A stretch of 64,000 nt of DNA, from assembly GCA_002706085.1 (NCBI GenBank), contig PAJO01000034.1, positions 50,891-114,890 of the forward strand, read 5' to 3'. This document shows, piece after piece, positions 45,428 to 53,983 of the stretch. Within the stretch, counting starts at the first letter, position 1. Every line of letters begins with the position of its first letter. The notes under the pieces are model-generated. The model was not told where the DNA came from. It was given only the letters and a program-made list of their open reading frames with translations, and did not search any database. Both the position numbers and the translations under genes were made by a program. The stretch is from Alcanivoracaceae bacterium (GTDB taxonomy: Bacteria > Pseudomonadota > Gammaproteobacteria > Pseudomonadales > Alcanivoracaceae).

Positions 45428-47176
45428 ATGGAAATCCCGCGCGCCTTAGTGATTACTGGCATTGCCGTCGTCTCCTACCTGATGATTCAGGCTTGGCAGA
45501 AAGACTATGCCAACCCCTCCCAACCCGCTGTCACCGAGCAAGTGGCTGACGCGGGCAACGCGACCCCTGATCTTCCCGCTCCCCAGTCTGATTTGGGCGA
45601 GGATAACGGGGTGCCCTCCGCGCAAGCCGAAACCGCAGCGGCTGACGCTCTGGGCCTGCCTGCTGTGGAAAACACGCAGACCTCCTCCTCGTCACGGCAG
45701 ATCGAAGTCAACACCGACGTATTGCGAGTCGAAATCGACCTGCAAGGTGGGGATATTGTCCGCCTGGCACTGCCGGACTACCCAACCCACGTCGAGACAC
45801 CGGATCAGCCATTTGTACTGATGGAGCAGGATGCTACCCGTACCTACGTTGCCCAGAGCGGCCTGGTGGGGACTAACGGCACCGATTCCAGTGCTGGCCG
45901 GCCACTGTGGTCAGCTGCGTCAGACCGCTACACCCTGAATGAAAGCGACAATGAGCTGAATGTTGACCTGACCCTGAGTCAGGACAACGGTGCGCAAATC
46001 ATCAAGCGCTATACCTTTGAAAAAGGCAGCTATCTGGTGCGTGTCAGCCATATCGTCCGCAACCAGGGCAATAGTGAATGGTCCGGGGCCCTGTACGGGC
46101 AGATCAAACGCGATGGCAATGACGATCCGGGGCTGTCCAAGCAGGGCTGGGCGCCCATGCCGACGTATCTTGGGGCAGCCTACTGGGATACCGAAAAGCC
46201 CTACAACAAGCTGGACTTCGATGACATGCAGGAAAGCCCGCTGAACCTCACTGTTGAGGGCGGCTGGCTGGCCATGGTGCAGCATTACTTTGTATCGGCG
46301 TGGATTCCTGACCCGCAGCAGCGTAACCACTATTCCAGCGTGCACCTCAAGCAGCGTGACCAGTACCTGCTGCGTTTTGTGTCCCCCACCGTGAAAGTGG
46401 CGCCGGGCGAAGAGAAGGTACTGTATGCCGAGTTTTATGCCGGGCCGAAAACCCAGGATCACCTGGAAGCCATCAGCCCTGGCCTGAACATGACCGTGGA
46501 CTATGGCTGGCTGTGGTTTATTTCCCAGCCGATCTTTGCCCTGCTGGTGTTCCTGCAGAGCGGCGAAGTGTCCGTTTTCGGCATGGATATCGATATCGGT
46601 GGCGGCGTCAGCAACTGGGGCGTGGCGATCATTCTGCTGACCTTCATCATCAAGGCGATCTTCTTCAAGCTTAGCGCGACCAGCTATCGTTCCATGGCGA
46701 AGATGCGCAAGGTGGCTCCCGAGATGCAGCGCATCAAGGAGCAGAACAAGAACGATCGTCAGAAAGCGCAGATGGAAACCATGAAGCTGTTCCAGCGGGA
46801 AAAGATCAACCCGCTGGGTGGCTGTCTGCCGATGCTGGTGCAGATGCCGGTGTTCATCGCCCTGTACTATGTGCTGCTGGAATCGGTGGAGCTGCGCCAG
46901 GCGCCGTTCTTCCTGTGGATCAATGACCTGTCGGTGATGGATCCCTATTTCGTGCTGCCGATCCTGATGGGCGCCTCCATGTTCCTGCAGACCCGCCTTA
47001 ACCCGACCCCGGCGGATCCCATGCAGGCCCAGGTGATGAAGTGGATGCCAATCGTGTTCTCCGTCTTCATGTTGTGGTTCCCGGCTGGTCTGGTGCTGTA
47101 CTGGCTGACCAACAATATCCTGTCCATCGCCCAGCAGTGGGTAATCACCAAAAACATCGAAAAAGGCAACGACTAA
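45428..47176 (+). CDS. yidC: membrane protein insertase YidC
   Basis: 582 residues. An N-terminal helix (about 6-24) is followed by an acidic linker, a large periplasmic beta domain (about 95-360) and the conserved five-helix insertase core (NWGVAIILLTFIIKAIFFKL, INPLGGCLPMLVQMPVFIAL, and so on). It inserts and folds inner-membrane proteins, alone or with SecYEG. ATG 45428 begins MEIPRALVITG, typical of the family. Confidence 0.96.
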   Translation: MEIPRALVITGIAVVSYLMIQAWQKDYANPSQPAVTEQVADAGNATPDLPAPQSDLGEDNGVPSAQAETAAADALGLPAVENTQTSSSSRQIEVNTDVLRVEIDLQGGDIVRLALPDYPTHVETPDQPFVLMEQDATRTYVAQSGLVGTNGTDSSAGRPLWSAASDRYTLNESDNELNVDLTLSQDNGAQIIKRYTFEKGSYLVRVSHIVRNQGNSEWSGALYGQIKRDGNDDPGLSKQGWAPMPTYLGAAYWDTEKPYNKLDFDDMQESPLNLTVEGGWLAMVQHYFVSAWIPDPQQRNHYSSVHLKQRDQYLLRFVSPTVKVAPGEEKVLYAEFYAGPKTQDHLEAISPGLNMTVDYGWLWFISQPIFALLVFLQSGEVSVFGMDIDIGGGVSNWGVAIILLTFIIKAIFFKLSATSYRSMAKMRKVAPEMQRIKEQNKNDRQKAQMETMKLFQREKINPLGGCLPMLVQMPVFIALYYVLLESVELRQAPFFLWINDLSVMDPYFVLPILMGASMFLQTRLNPTPADPMQAQVMKWMPIVFSVFMLWFPAGLVLYWLTNNILSIAQQWVITKNIEKGND

Positions 47177-47210
47177 CGTCGTTGCCGGGTGCACGGTCTC
47201 CAACCTATCC

Positions 47211-47274
47211 GTAGGAGCGTCGCTCGCGGCGCGATATTGGACGTTGGGGATCGCGCCGCCAGCGACGCTCCTAC
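47211..47274. repeat. class A REPIN, short form
   Basis: Two inverted class A REPs around only 14 bases of interior (ATTGGACGTTGGGG region). It starts 34 bases after the yidC stop. Confidence 0.9.
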
Positions 47275-47325
47275 GGGTAGCGAGCCTTTTAAATTCGTGA
47301 CATTTCGCCCTTTTTAGGTTTTCCT

Positions 47326-47353
47326 TGCGGCTTGAAGCTTGCCGTTTGTCGCT
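47326..47353 (+). repeat. solo heptamer arm upstream of mnmE
   Basis: Four heptamers TGCGGCT, TGAAGCT, TGCCGTT, TGTCGCT. No matching left arm is seen. It ends eight bases before the mnmE ATG and occupies the place where a ribosome site would be. Confidence 0.7.
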
Positions 47354-47360
47354 TTTTCCC

Positions 47361-48728
47361 ATGCCCAATCCCGCTGACACCATCGTTGCCATTGCTACCG
47401 CTCCCGGTCGGGGTGGGGTGGGTGTGGTGCGTCTGTCCGGGCCTGCTGCCCCTGGCATCTCAAAATCAATCTGCGGCGATCGCGAACTGACCCCGCGCCT
47501 GGCGCACTTTGCCCGCTTTCGGGATGCCGCAGGACAGGTCATCGACGAAGGACTGGCCATCTATTTCCCCGCGCCAAACTCCTTTACCGGTGAAGACGTG
47601 GTGGAATTGCAGGGGCATGGGGGCCCCGTCATTCTCGATTTGCTGGTGAAGGCGTGTATCGATGCCGGTGCACGGCAGGCTCGGGCGGGGGAGTTCTCTC
47701 AACGAGCCTTCCTGAATGACAAGATGGACCTGACCCAGGCGGAAGCCATCGCCGACCTGATTGATGCCGGAACAGAAGCCTCTGCCAGAGCCGCGCTCAA
47801 TTCCCTCCAGGGCGCTTTTTCCAGCGAAGTGAATCAACTGGTAGAAGATCTGATCGGCCTGCGCATCTATGTGGAAGCCGCCATCGACTTCCCGGAAGAG
47901 GAAATCGACTTCCTGTCAGACGGCAAGGTGGCCGGTGACCTGCATGCGGTGCACCAGCAATGCCTGCGGGTGCTGGATGAGGCCCGGCAAGGCCGGTTGG
48001 TCCGAGAAGGGATGACCCTGGTCATTGCGGGCAAGCCCAATGCGGGCAAATCGTCCCTGATGAACGCCCTGGCCGGGTTCGATGCGGCCATCGTCACGGA
48101 CATTGCGGGCACTACCCGGGATGTGCTGCGTGAATCCATTCAGATTGATGGCATGCCGCTGAACCTGATCGATACCGCCGGCCTGCGTGACAGTGCCGAT
48201 GTGGTCGAGCAGGAAGGCATCCGCCGAGCCTTTGCTGAAATCAAAAAAGCCGACCGGTTGCTGGTCATGGTGGATTCCCGGGAACAGCCAATAGATTCAC
48301 AGGATATACACAGCCTGTTGCCGCAGAGTCAGCAACAGCTGGAGGATCTGGCGCTTCCCATCACCGTGATCCTCAATAAGGCGGACTTGTCGGGCTTGCC
48401 CTGTGGGCCGCGTTCGGATGGTTGCTTTGTACTGTCCGCTTCCACTGGAGAGGGGCTCCCGGCCTTCCGTGACCACCTCAAACAGGTGGCTGGCTACCAG
48501 GGGGAGGGGCAAAGCCGATTCTCGGCCCGCCGCCGCCATATCACTGCGCTGGAGCAGGCCCTGCAGGCTCTGGAAAACGGCCGGGCGCAACTGCACGGTC
48601 ATGCCGCAGGCGAACTCCTCGCCGAAGATCTGCGCGCCGCCCAAAAAGCGCTGGAAGAGATCACCGGCGCCTTCACCGCCGATGACCTGCTCGGCCGCAT
48701 CTTTTCCTCCTTCTGCATCGGCAAATAA
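47361..48728 (+). CDS. mnmE: tRNA modification GTPase MnmE
   Basis: 455 residues. N-terminal folate-binding domain, then a G domain with GKPNAGKSS (P-loop), DIAGTTRD and NKAD, and the C-terminal FCIGK whose cysteine is conserved. With MnmG it makes 5-carboxymethylaminomethyluridine at the tRNA wobble base. There is no Shine-Dalgarno sequence; a heptamer repeat arm lies right upstream. mnmG is not adjacent, unlike in Pseudomonas. Confidence 0.95.
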   Translation: MPNPADTIVAIATAPGRGGVGVVRLSGPAAPGISKSICGDRELTPRLAHFARFRDAAGQVIDEGLAIYFPAPNSFTGEDVVELQGHGGPVILDLLVKACIDAGARQARAGEFSQRAFLNDKMDLTQAEAIADLIDAGTEASARAALNSLQGAFSSEVNQLVEDLIGLRIYVEAAIDFPEEEIDFLSDGKVAGDLHAVHQQCLRVLDEARQGRLVREGMTLVIAGKPNAGKSSLMNALAGFDAAIVTDIAGTTRDVLRESIQIDGMPLNLIDTAGLRDSADVVEQEGIRRAFAEIKKADRLLVMVDSREQPIDSQDIHSLLPQSQQQLEDLALPITVILNKADLSGLPCGPRSDGCFVLSASTGEGLPAFRDHLKQVAGYQGEGQSRFSARRRHITALEQALQALENGRAQLHGHAAGELLAEDLRAAQKALEEITGAFTADDLLGRIFSSFCIGK

Positions 48729-48749
48729 CCCACCAGACATCCCCCCTCC

Positions 48750-48871
48750 GTAGGAGCGTCGCTCGCGGCGCGATAGCCTAACGCCTGGAATCGCGCCGCC
48801 ACCGAGCGCAGCGAAGGAACGCCCGCAGGGCGGACCGAAGGGTGAGCGTTGCGAATAACCGGCGCTCCTAC
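48750..48871. repeat. class A REPIN with insertion in the right REP
   Basis: The left REP is perfect. The right REP starts ATCGCGCCGCCA, is then interrupted by about 58 bases (CCGAGCGCAGCGAAGGAACG and CCCGCAGGGCGGACC within it), and resumes CCGGCGCTCCTAC. The inserted piece has its own GC-rich inverted repeats (GCCCGCAGGGC). Confidence 0.75.
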
Positions 48872-49201
48872 AGCGGCTTCGCGTTCAAGGGTGGGGGGAT
48901 CCCCCTGTGGGTGTGGTCCCCTCCACACCGTAAGCGATTGATAAACAAAATGTTTTATAAAAAACCGTCTACACGATTGGCCAAATAAATCGCCTTTATG
49001 ACCATTCCGCCCATCTGCCGAGCAGTGGCAAAAAACCTTATAAAACAAGGGAATAAAGTTGCGTATACAAAATCCCGCTTGCTGATCATTGTTTGATCAG
49101 TACTATCGCGCCACCTTATGTAAATCTATAGCAAGTATCTGTGAACTAATTTAAGCGGATAGGAAATAATAATAGAAAGACTGTATATGGGAGAGTGCGT
49201 C
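48872..49201. other. gene-free stretch upstream of the unknown exported protein
   Basis: Holds palindrome GGGGGATCCCCC (48894-48905), hairpin GTGTGG/CCACAC (48911-48928), a widely spaced inverted pair TGTTTTATAA (48951-48960) and TTATAAAACA (49038-49047), and the operator-like site at 49082-49100. It is more AT-rich than neighbouring DNA. No gene is seen. Confidence 0.55.
49082..49100. promoter_or_regulatory. candidate operator, 7-5-7 inverted repeat
   Basis: CTGATCA, TTGTT, TGATCAG: perfect arms of seven bases. It is 102 bases before the chosen start of the next gene. The size fits a dimeric regulator; the regulator is unknown. Confidence 0.4.
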
Positions 49202-50887
49202 ATGCAGACGATTCGTCAGCACATGCGTGTTGTGTGCTATTCAGCGCGAGCGGGACTGCTCGGCCTGCTGGCCCTGTTGCCCCTCAGCGGCATGGCTGCA
49301 CTGGAGCGCATGGATGACGCCGCCATGTCCGATGTGAGCGGGGCCGGTATTGCACTCGGTTTTGAGGATTTTCGCTGGCTCACCAAACCGACCAGTTATT
49401 TTGAGCAGATGGGCACAGCTCCTGTCGGCACAACCACTTTTCAACGTGCCGATATGCGTTGGTATGGCTTAAGCATCACCGCAGTCCCTCATGGCTCGAC
49501 CGGAAACGAGGGTTTCCATTGGGATCAGTCTGGTAGCAGTTTTGGTACGGCGTGTACTGGCACCGGTCTGGCTTGTCCGCTGGGAGGTGTGATCCCAAAT
49601 TTCTCCCCCTACGATAACCCCTATGTGCTGCGGGCCTTTTCTCCTTCGGGCTATAGCTATGATGGCACCTTGCTGAATGCGGATCCGGATAGCCCGGATA
49701 AAACGGTTTATGAATACGTTGCTCCAACCAATCAGCCTTACTACAACTTTGCCTTCATGGGGGAAATAGAAGCAGGCAGAACTGCTCCCAATGAATACTT
49801 GAATGCGCAAAATATGCCCAGCGGCGTTACGGGGGATGTGGGAGATTTTCTTAAATCACAGACATTGATTCAGGGGAATGCGGCAGGTTCCATTTTCAGG
49901 CTGTTCCAGCATACCCAGCCTGGTAATGAAACCTTTGCAATCATGTACCACAGTGATTTGCGAGGGGATTTCCGTTTCTCGGCTGCTCAGGATAGCCGAG
50001 CTGCCAGCGATGTTGTTGGTGTACCAGTAATTTTTGATGAACAGGAAGGGCTTCATTTTAAAAATGTAGAAGCATTTATTGCCCTTGGCCAACCTTTCTA
50101 CCAAGCGTTCACTCTTGATGCAGTGCCCAGTCAGGACGGTAACTTCATTATGGAACTGCCGTTTCTCAGGGACCCGGCTCAAAGCCCTTATGTTGCTTTG
50201 AACAATGCGCAGAAACACTTCTATTCGTACGCCGTTGACGAAGATGTGGTGCACGGTAGCTATGTGCTTGATGGAACCACCTATGAGAATGGTATAGCGG
50301 GTTTCATCACGGCTCGACTTGCTTACTTGCACAATATTGGCAGTCCAAATGTCGCCACATACGAACAACACGTGATCAACCAGTATGGCGTCACCCTTTA
50401 TGAAGGTTTTGCCAATGCCCAGGCCTGGTTGGATCAATACAACACCACCCATGGCTACTCACGTTGGGGAGACTGTACTCCTTGCCGTGGGATAGGTTGC
50501 CCAACCGTACATGGCGTTAGTGGTACGCAATCGCACCCGGACCGTAATGCCTATAACAGTACTTCTGACGGCATGTTCTTTCGAAAATGCTCAACCTGCG
50601 CTGACTTTGATGCGTTTGCGTACATGCTAACTGCGGTGGATGTGAGAAACGGCAACAGTCAGTACACCTGCCCTGTTCGATCAGAGAATGAAACCGCTGA
50701 TAACCTTCCCAGTCTGACGATTGCCAATAAGCTTTATATTGGTGAGAACGCTGACTTTGGCCAAACGGGCGCAAATCATCTTGACCCGCTGATAGGAAGT
50801 CTGGGATTCGGTGATCAAAATTATGGGCAGATCGCGATGCCCGGCGGTGTTTGGCATAGCGAAATTGTTGCCAAAATTCCTCAGTAA
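49202..50887 (+). CDS. uncharacterised exported protein with MDD-SDVSGAG motif
   Basis: 561 residues. A signal peptide (about 1-32) is followed at once by LERMDDAAMSDVSGAGIALG, a short N-terminal motif I recall in a poorly described set of exported proteins from Pseudomonas, Marinobacter and Alcanivorax. The rest has no recognised domain. It is rich in aromatic residues and Asn/Gly, as in beta-rich surface proteins, and has Cys clusters near the C-terminus (GDCTPCRGIGCP, RKCSTCADF). GC content is visibly lower than in neighbours. ATG 49202 follows GGGAGAG; an ATG five codons earlier is possible. Confidence 0.6.
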   Translation: MQTIRQHMRVVCYSARAGLLGLLALLPLSGMAALERMDDAAMSDVSGAGIALGFEDFRWLTKPTSYFEQMGTAPVGTTTFQRADMRWYGLSITAVPHGSTGNEGFHWDQSGSSFGTACTGTGLACPLGGVIPNFSPYDNPYVLRAFSPSGYSYDGTLLNADPDSPDKTVYEYVAPTNQPYYNFAFMGEIEAGRTAPNEYLNAQNMPSGVTGDVGDFLKSQTLIQGNAAGSIFRLFQHTQPGNETFAIMYHSDLRGDFRFSAAQDSRAASDVVGVPVIFDEQEGLHFKNVEAFIALGQPFYQAFTLDAVPSQDGNFIMELPFLRDPAQSPYVALNNAQKHFYSYAVDEDVVHGSYVLDGTTYENGIAGFITARLAYLHNIGSPNVATYEQHVINQYGVTLYEGFANAQAWLDQYNTTHGYSRWGDCTPCRGIGCPTVHGVSGTQSHPDRNAYNSTSDGMFFRKCSTCADFDAFAYMLTAVDVRNGNSQYTCPVRSENETADNLPSLTIANKLYIGENADFGQTGANHLDPLIGSLGFGDQNYGQIAMPGGVWHSEIVAKIPQ

Positions 50888-51279
50888 TACTGAGCTAAAT
50901 TTAGGAACCGTTGCAAAGAGCCTTTGCTTGTGGCTCTTTGACATCGAACTGACTTCTAACTTGTTTCTTCCTCCCGGCCTCTATGCCAGTAGGGATTTTA
51001 TCCTCGCCAAGGCTCGGGATCGCCTTGCGAGCAAGGCTCCTACAGAGAGGGGGTATTGGTATGGATGGAATGGTGGGAGCCAGCCTGCTGGCGATGGGGC
51101 GGTTTGCTACCGCTCGCAACCAGACTGTCTCCAACAACACAGAGTGCCCTTCTATTTTCCTCTGCAATCTCCGTGACCTCTACGCTAAACGTTTCGGTCT
51201 AGCGAACCCTTGAAATGCAACCTCGTCGCTGCCATGCCATGATGGAACCATGTTGTTCTATATAGGCAGGAGGCAGGTC
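50888..51279. other. gene-free stretch before fumC with class C REP
   Basis: Carries a short hairpin AAAGAGCC...GGCTCTTTGA near 50917-50942 (possible terminator of the preceding gene), the class C REP at 51019-51043 and a CACAGAG/GACCTCTACG remnant (51138-51186) of the long REPIN interior. No supported gene. Confidence 0.55.
51019..51043 (-). repeat. class C REP
   Basis: Reverse of head GTAGGAGC, stem CTTGCTCGCAAG, tail GCGAT. The bases before it (TTTTATCCTCGCCAAGGCTC) are shared with the copy at 52843-52860, so the repeated unit is about 45 bases. Confidence 0.8.
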
Positions 51280-52653
51280 ATGGCATCCACTGACACCCGC
51301 ACCGAAAAAGATTCCCTCGGCGAAATTCAGGTCCCGGCCAGTGCCCGTTGGGGTGCGCAGACACAACGGGCAGTGGATAATTTTCCCATCAGCGGGCGGC
51401 CGTTGCCTGCACGATTTATTGAGGCTGTCGTGCGCATCAAGCGCTGTGCTGCACAGGCCAACCGGGAACTTGACCAGCTGCCTTCTGACAAGTCCGTCGC
51501 GATTGTGGGTGCCTGCAATGACCTCTTGTCCGGGCAACATACAGACCAGTTTCCAGTAGATATTTTTCAGACTGGCTCCGGCACCAGTACCAACATGAAT
51601 GTGAATGAGGTGATTGCTCACCTGTGTCATGAGGCAGGGGCCGACATTCATCCCAATGATGATGTGAATCTCGGCCAGAGCAGTAATGACACCATCCCCA
51701 CGGCTCTGCATGTGTCATCGGTATTGGCTGTCACCGAACAGCTGATACCGGCCCTGGAGCATTTGATCGTGACCTTGGCAATGCGGGCCCGGGAAGGCCG
51801 CGACACGGTCAAGACAGGCAGAACCCATCTGATGGATGCCATGCCGGTGACCCTGGAGCAGGAACTGGATACCTGGGTATTGCAACTGCAGGCAGCCAGT
51901 AGCCGGTTAGCGGTAGCAAGGGATGAACTGCACGGTATCCCACAAGGTGGCACGGCGGTAGGCAGCGGGATCAATACCCACCCGGATTTTGCCGAATACA
52001 TTGCCCGGCAGTTGTCAGAGGAAACCGGCCATGCCTTTACGGCGCTGCCCCATGCCTTTGTGGCACAGAGCGCACTGGATGCGCCGCTGGCCCTGTCTTC
52101 AGCCTTGCGTGGGCTGGCGGTAGTGATCATGAAAATTGCCAACGATCTGCGCTGGATGAATTCCGGGCCGATCCACGGGCTGGCAGAAGTACAGTTGCCT
52201 GCGACCCAGCCCGGATCATCCATCATGCCGGGCAAGGTCAATCCGGTTATCTGTGAGTCGGCAACCATGGTGGCAGCCCAGGTCATGGGGCTGGATCAGG
52301 CCAACGCCATTGCCGCGCAGAGTGGTAATTTTCAGCTCAACGTCATGTTGCCCCTGGTGGCGACCAACCTGTTGGACATGACGGCGTGGCTCGCCAACAC
52401 CTGCACCAATATGGCTGACCGGGCGATCCGGGACATGACCTTCAATGTGGGGAATCTTGCTGCAGGGGTGGGCAAAAACCCGATTCTGGTCACCGCACTG
52501 AACCCGGTGATCGGCTACGAAAAAGCCGCGGCCATCGCCAAGGACGCCTTTGCCAGTGGTCGCCCGGTTATCGAGGTGGCCGTAGAGCACACCGGGTTAC
52601 CCAGAGATGAGCTGGAGGCCTTGCTGGATCCCAAACGGCTGACCGGGCCCTGA
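51280..52653 (+). CDS. fumC: class II fumarate hydratase
   Basis: 457 residues. GSSIMPGKVNP is the fumarase/aspartase signature loop; GQSSNDTIPTALH and TGRTHLMDAMPVTLEQE complete the active-site regions. It interconverts fumarate and malate without an iron-sulfur cluster. AGGAGG lies just before ATG 51280. HxxP/threonine pattern favours fumarase over aspartase. Confidence 0.93.
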   Translation: MASTDTRTEKDSLGEIQVPASARWGAQTQRAVDNFPISGRPLPARFIEAVVRIKRCAAQANRELDQLPSDKSVAIVGACNDLLSGQHTDQFPVDIFQTGSGTSTNMNVNEVIAHLCHEAGADIHPNDDVNLGQSSNDTIPTALHVSSVLAVTEQLIPALEHLIVTLAMRAREGRDTVKTGRTHLMDAMPVTLEQELDTWVLQLQAASSRLAVARDELHGIPQGGTAVGSGINTHPDFAEYIARQLSEETGHAFTALPHAFVAQSALDAPLALSSALRGLAVVIMKIANDLRWMNSGPIHGLAEVQLPATQPGSSIMPGKVNPVICESATMVAAQVMGLDQANAIAAQSGNFQLNVMLPLVATNLLDMTAWLANTCTNMADRAIRDMTFNVGNLAAGVGKNPILVTALNPVIGYEKAAAIAKDAFASGRPVIEVAVEHTGLPRDELEALLDPKRLTGP

Positions 52654-52691
52654 GGGCAGGGATACCCTTTTATCTTGTAATCGAAGCCGCT

Positions 52692-52716
52692 GTAGGAGCG
52701 GAGGTTCCGCCGCGAA
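52692..52716 (+). repeat. class B REP, left end of a hybrid element
   Basis: Head GTAGGAGC, stem GCGGAGGTTCCGCCGC (six of seven pairs), tail GCGAA. Together with a CACACACAGG/GACCTCTGTGG interior and the class C REP at 52843-52860 it makes a hybrid REPIN of about 170 bases. Confidence 0.8.
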
Positions 52717-52842
52717 TCGCAACCCGGGATTCACCCTCTGCCACCACGACACACACAGGGGCACCCAGACCCGACGGGTTTTACCATGGTGATCCCGGTG
52801 ACCTCTGTGGGGGTAAGGTTTTTATGCTCGCCCAGGCTCGGA

Positions 52843-52860
52843 ATCGCCTTGCGAGCAAGG
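52843..52860 (-). repeat. class C REP, truncated, right end of a hybrid element
   Basis: ATCGCCTTGCGAGCAAGG, then TTATT instead of CTCCTAC: the head is lost. Upstream context TTTATGCTCGCCCAGGCTCG matches the copy at 51019. Confidence 0.7.
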
Positions 52861-52937
52861 TTATTCGCTTTACTCCCCCCTTCGTGTGTTACTCGGCTAT
52901 GTTCCTGTCGGGCGAAGGGGGGGGAGCGTCTGGTTTG

Positions 52938-53687
52938 TTAAAATGCGACGGCGAATCCCAGACCTGCTTCGTTATCCACGCTGTCGTTATCGAGTCCGCC
53001 GCGACCGTAAAGGTCGAATTGAATCTTCGGGGTCAGCATCCAGGTGAGTCCGCCACCGGCGCGGTTGTTATCGTTGCCGTCATCTTCGTTATGGCTGAGG
53101 CCAGCGTCCAGAAAGACCGCCCACTTGTCATTGAGTCGTGCATGCCAGCTGGGCACCACGGTAATCCATTTTTCGCTACCGCTGTCGTCATAGCGAACAC
53201 TGAGTTGCAGCTGATGTCGGTCGTCTAGCCACCAACCTCCGCTGATGGCCATGAAGCTGCCATCCTCTTCGTCACTGAAAGCATCGCTGGCGGTGTCCAG
53301 CAACATGCCCCCCAGCAGAGCGGCGCGGAAGGTATCGCCCCGGTACAAGGCGAATTTGGCGCCCAGGCTGCTGTCACCCATCCCGCTTTGGTCGGTGGAA
53401 TCCTGGCCATCCGATGATTCCTGGTAGCGGTAGCTGTTAACGCCCACCTGAAGTTCCATCCGCCGGACGACCCGTAACCGTAGCAGAGTGTTGAAATCCA
53501 GAGTCGCGATTTCCGGGCTGCTCCGTTTATCCAGGGTGCCATCGGGCAACCCCTGTTCAACGGCGATGCGGTATTTGCCTAACAAATCCGGATTCAGGCC
53601 CAGTCCGGGGCGCTCGAAGGCGGGGGCGGCAAGGGTCAGTCCAGGCACAAGAGACAGTACAGGCAGTGCGGCAAGCCAACGGGGCAT
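52938..53687 (-). CDS. outer-membrane beta-barrel, MetA-pathway/transporter-like (PF13557 type)
   Basis: 249 residues: signal peptide (about 1-20), then alternating beta strands with aromatic girdles (FNTLLRLRVVRRMELQVGVN, FAALLGGML-like turns, WWLDDRHQLQLSVRYDDS) and a C-terminal FAVAF ending in Phe. This resembles the phenol_MetA_deg/transporter family of small barrels in hydrocarbon and aromatic degraders. Transport role is inferred. Start by comparison of signal peptide; AGTGAAG is the ribosome site. It is divergent from the acyl-CoA ligase gene. Confidence 0.7.
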   Translation of the reverse strand: MPRWLAALPVLSLVPGLTLAAPAFERPGLGLNPDLLGKYRIAVEQGLPDGTLDKRSSPEIATLDFNTLLRLRVVRRMELQVGVNSYRYQESSDGQDSTDQSGMGDSSLGAKFALYRGDTFRAALLGGMLLDTASDAFSDEEDGSFMAISGGWWLDDRHQLQLSVRYDDSGSEKWITVVPSWHARLNDKWAVFLDAGLSHNEDDGNDNNRAGGGLTWMLTPKIQFDLYGRGGLDNDSVDNEAGLGFAVAF

Positions 53688-53983
53688 CAGATCTTCACTC
53701 CTTGAAGAACATGCAGGCGAACAAATCGAAAGAGGCACCGTAGCACCGCCAGAACCGGCTTCACCATTAACCGAAAGAACTAACTGAGCCGGATGGCGAC
53801 GAGATAGCTAGACAGGGTGTCTACATGACGTAGTATTTTGTAACCGTTCCGGGTTTGCCGCAGGTGACCTGCGGGGAAGGCTGTGCCACCCTTGGGGGCC
53901 GGCATACTGGTGAGTAGGTGGAACACCCTGCCGCCGCCGGAACGATAATAATTGCCATATTTATGGACCTTTGGAGAGTCAAC

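Noticed and set aside
45920..47560. 546-codon open frame on the minus strand opposite yidC
   Set aside because: Opposes a conserved insertase gene, crosses a REPIN and the mnmE start, and has no protein features.
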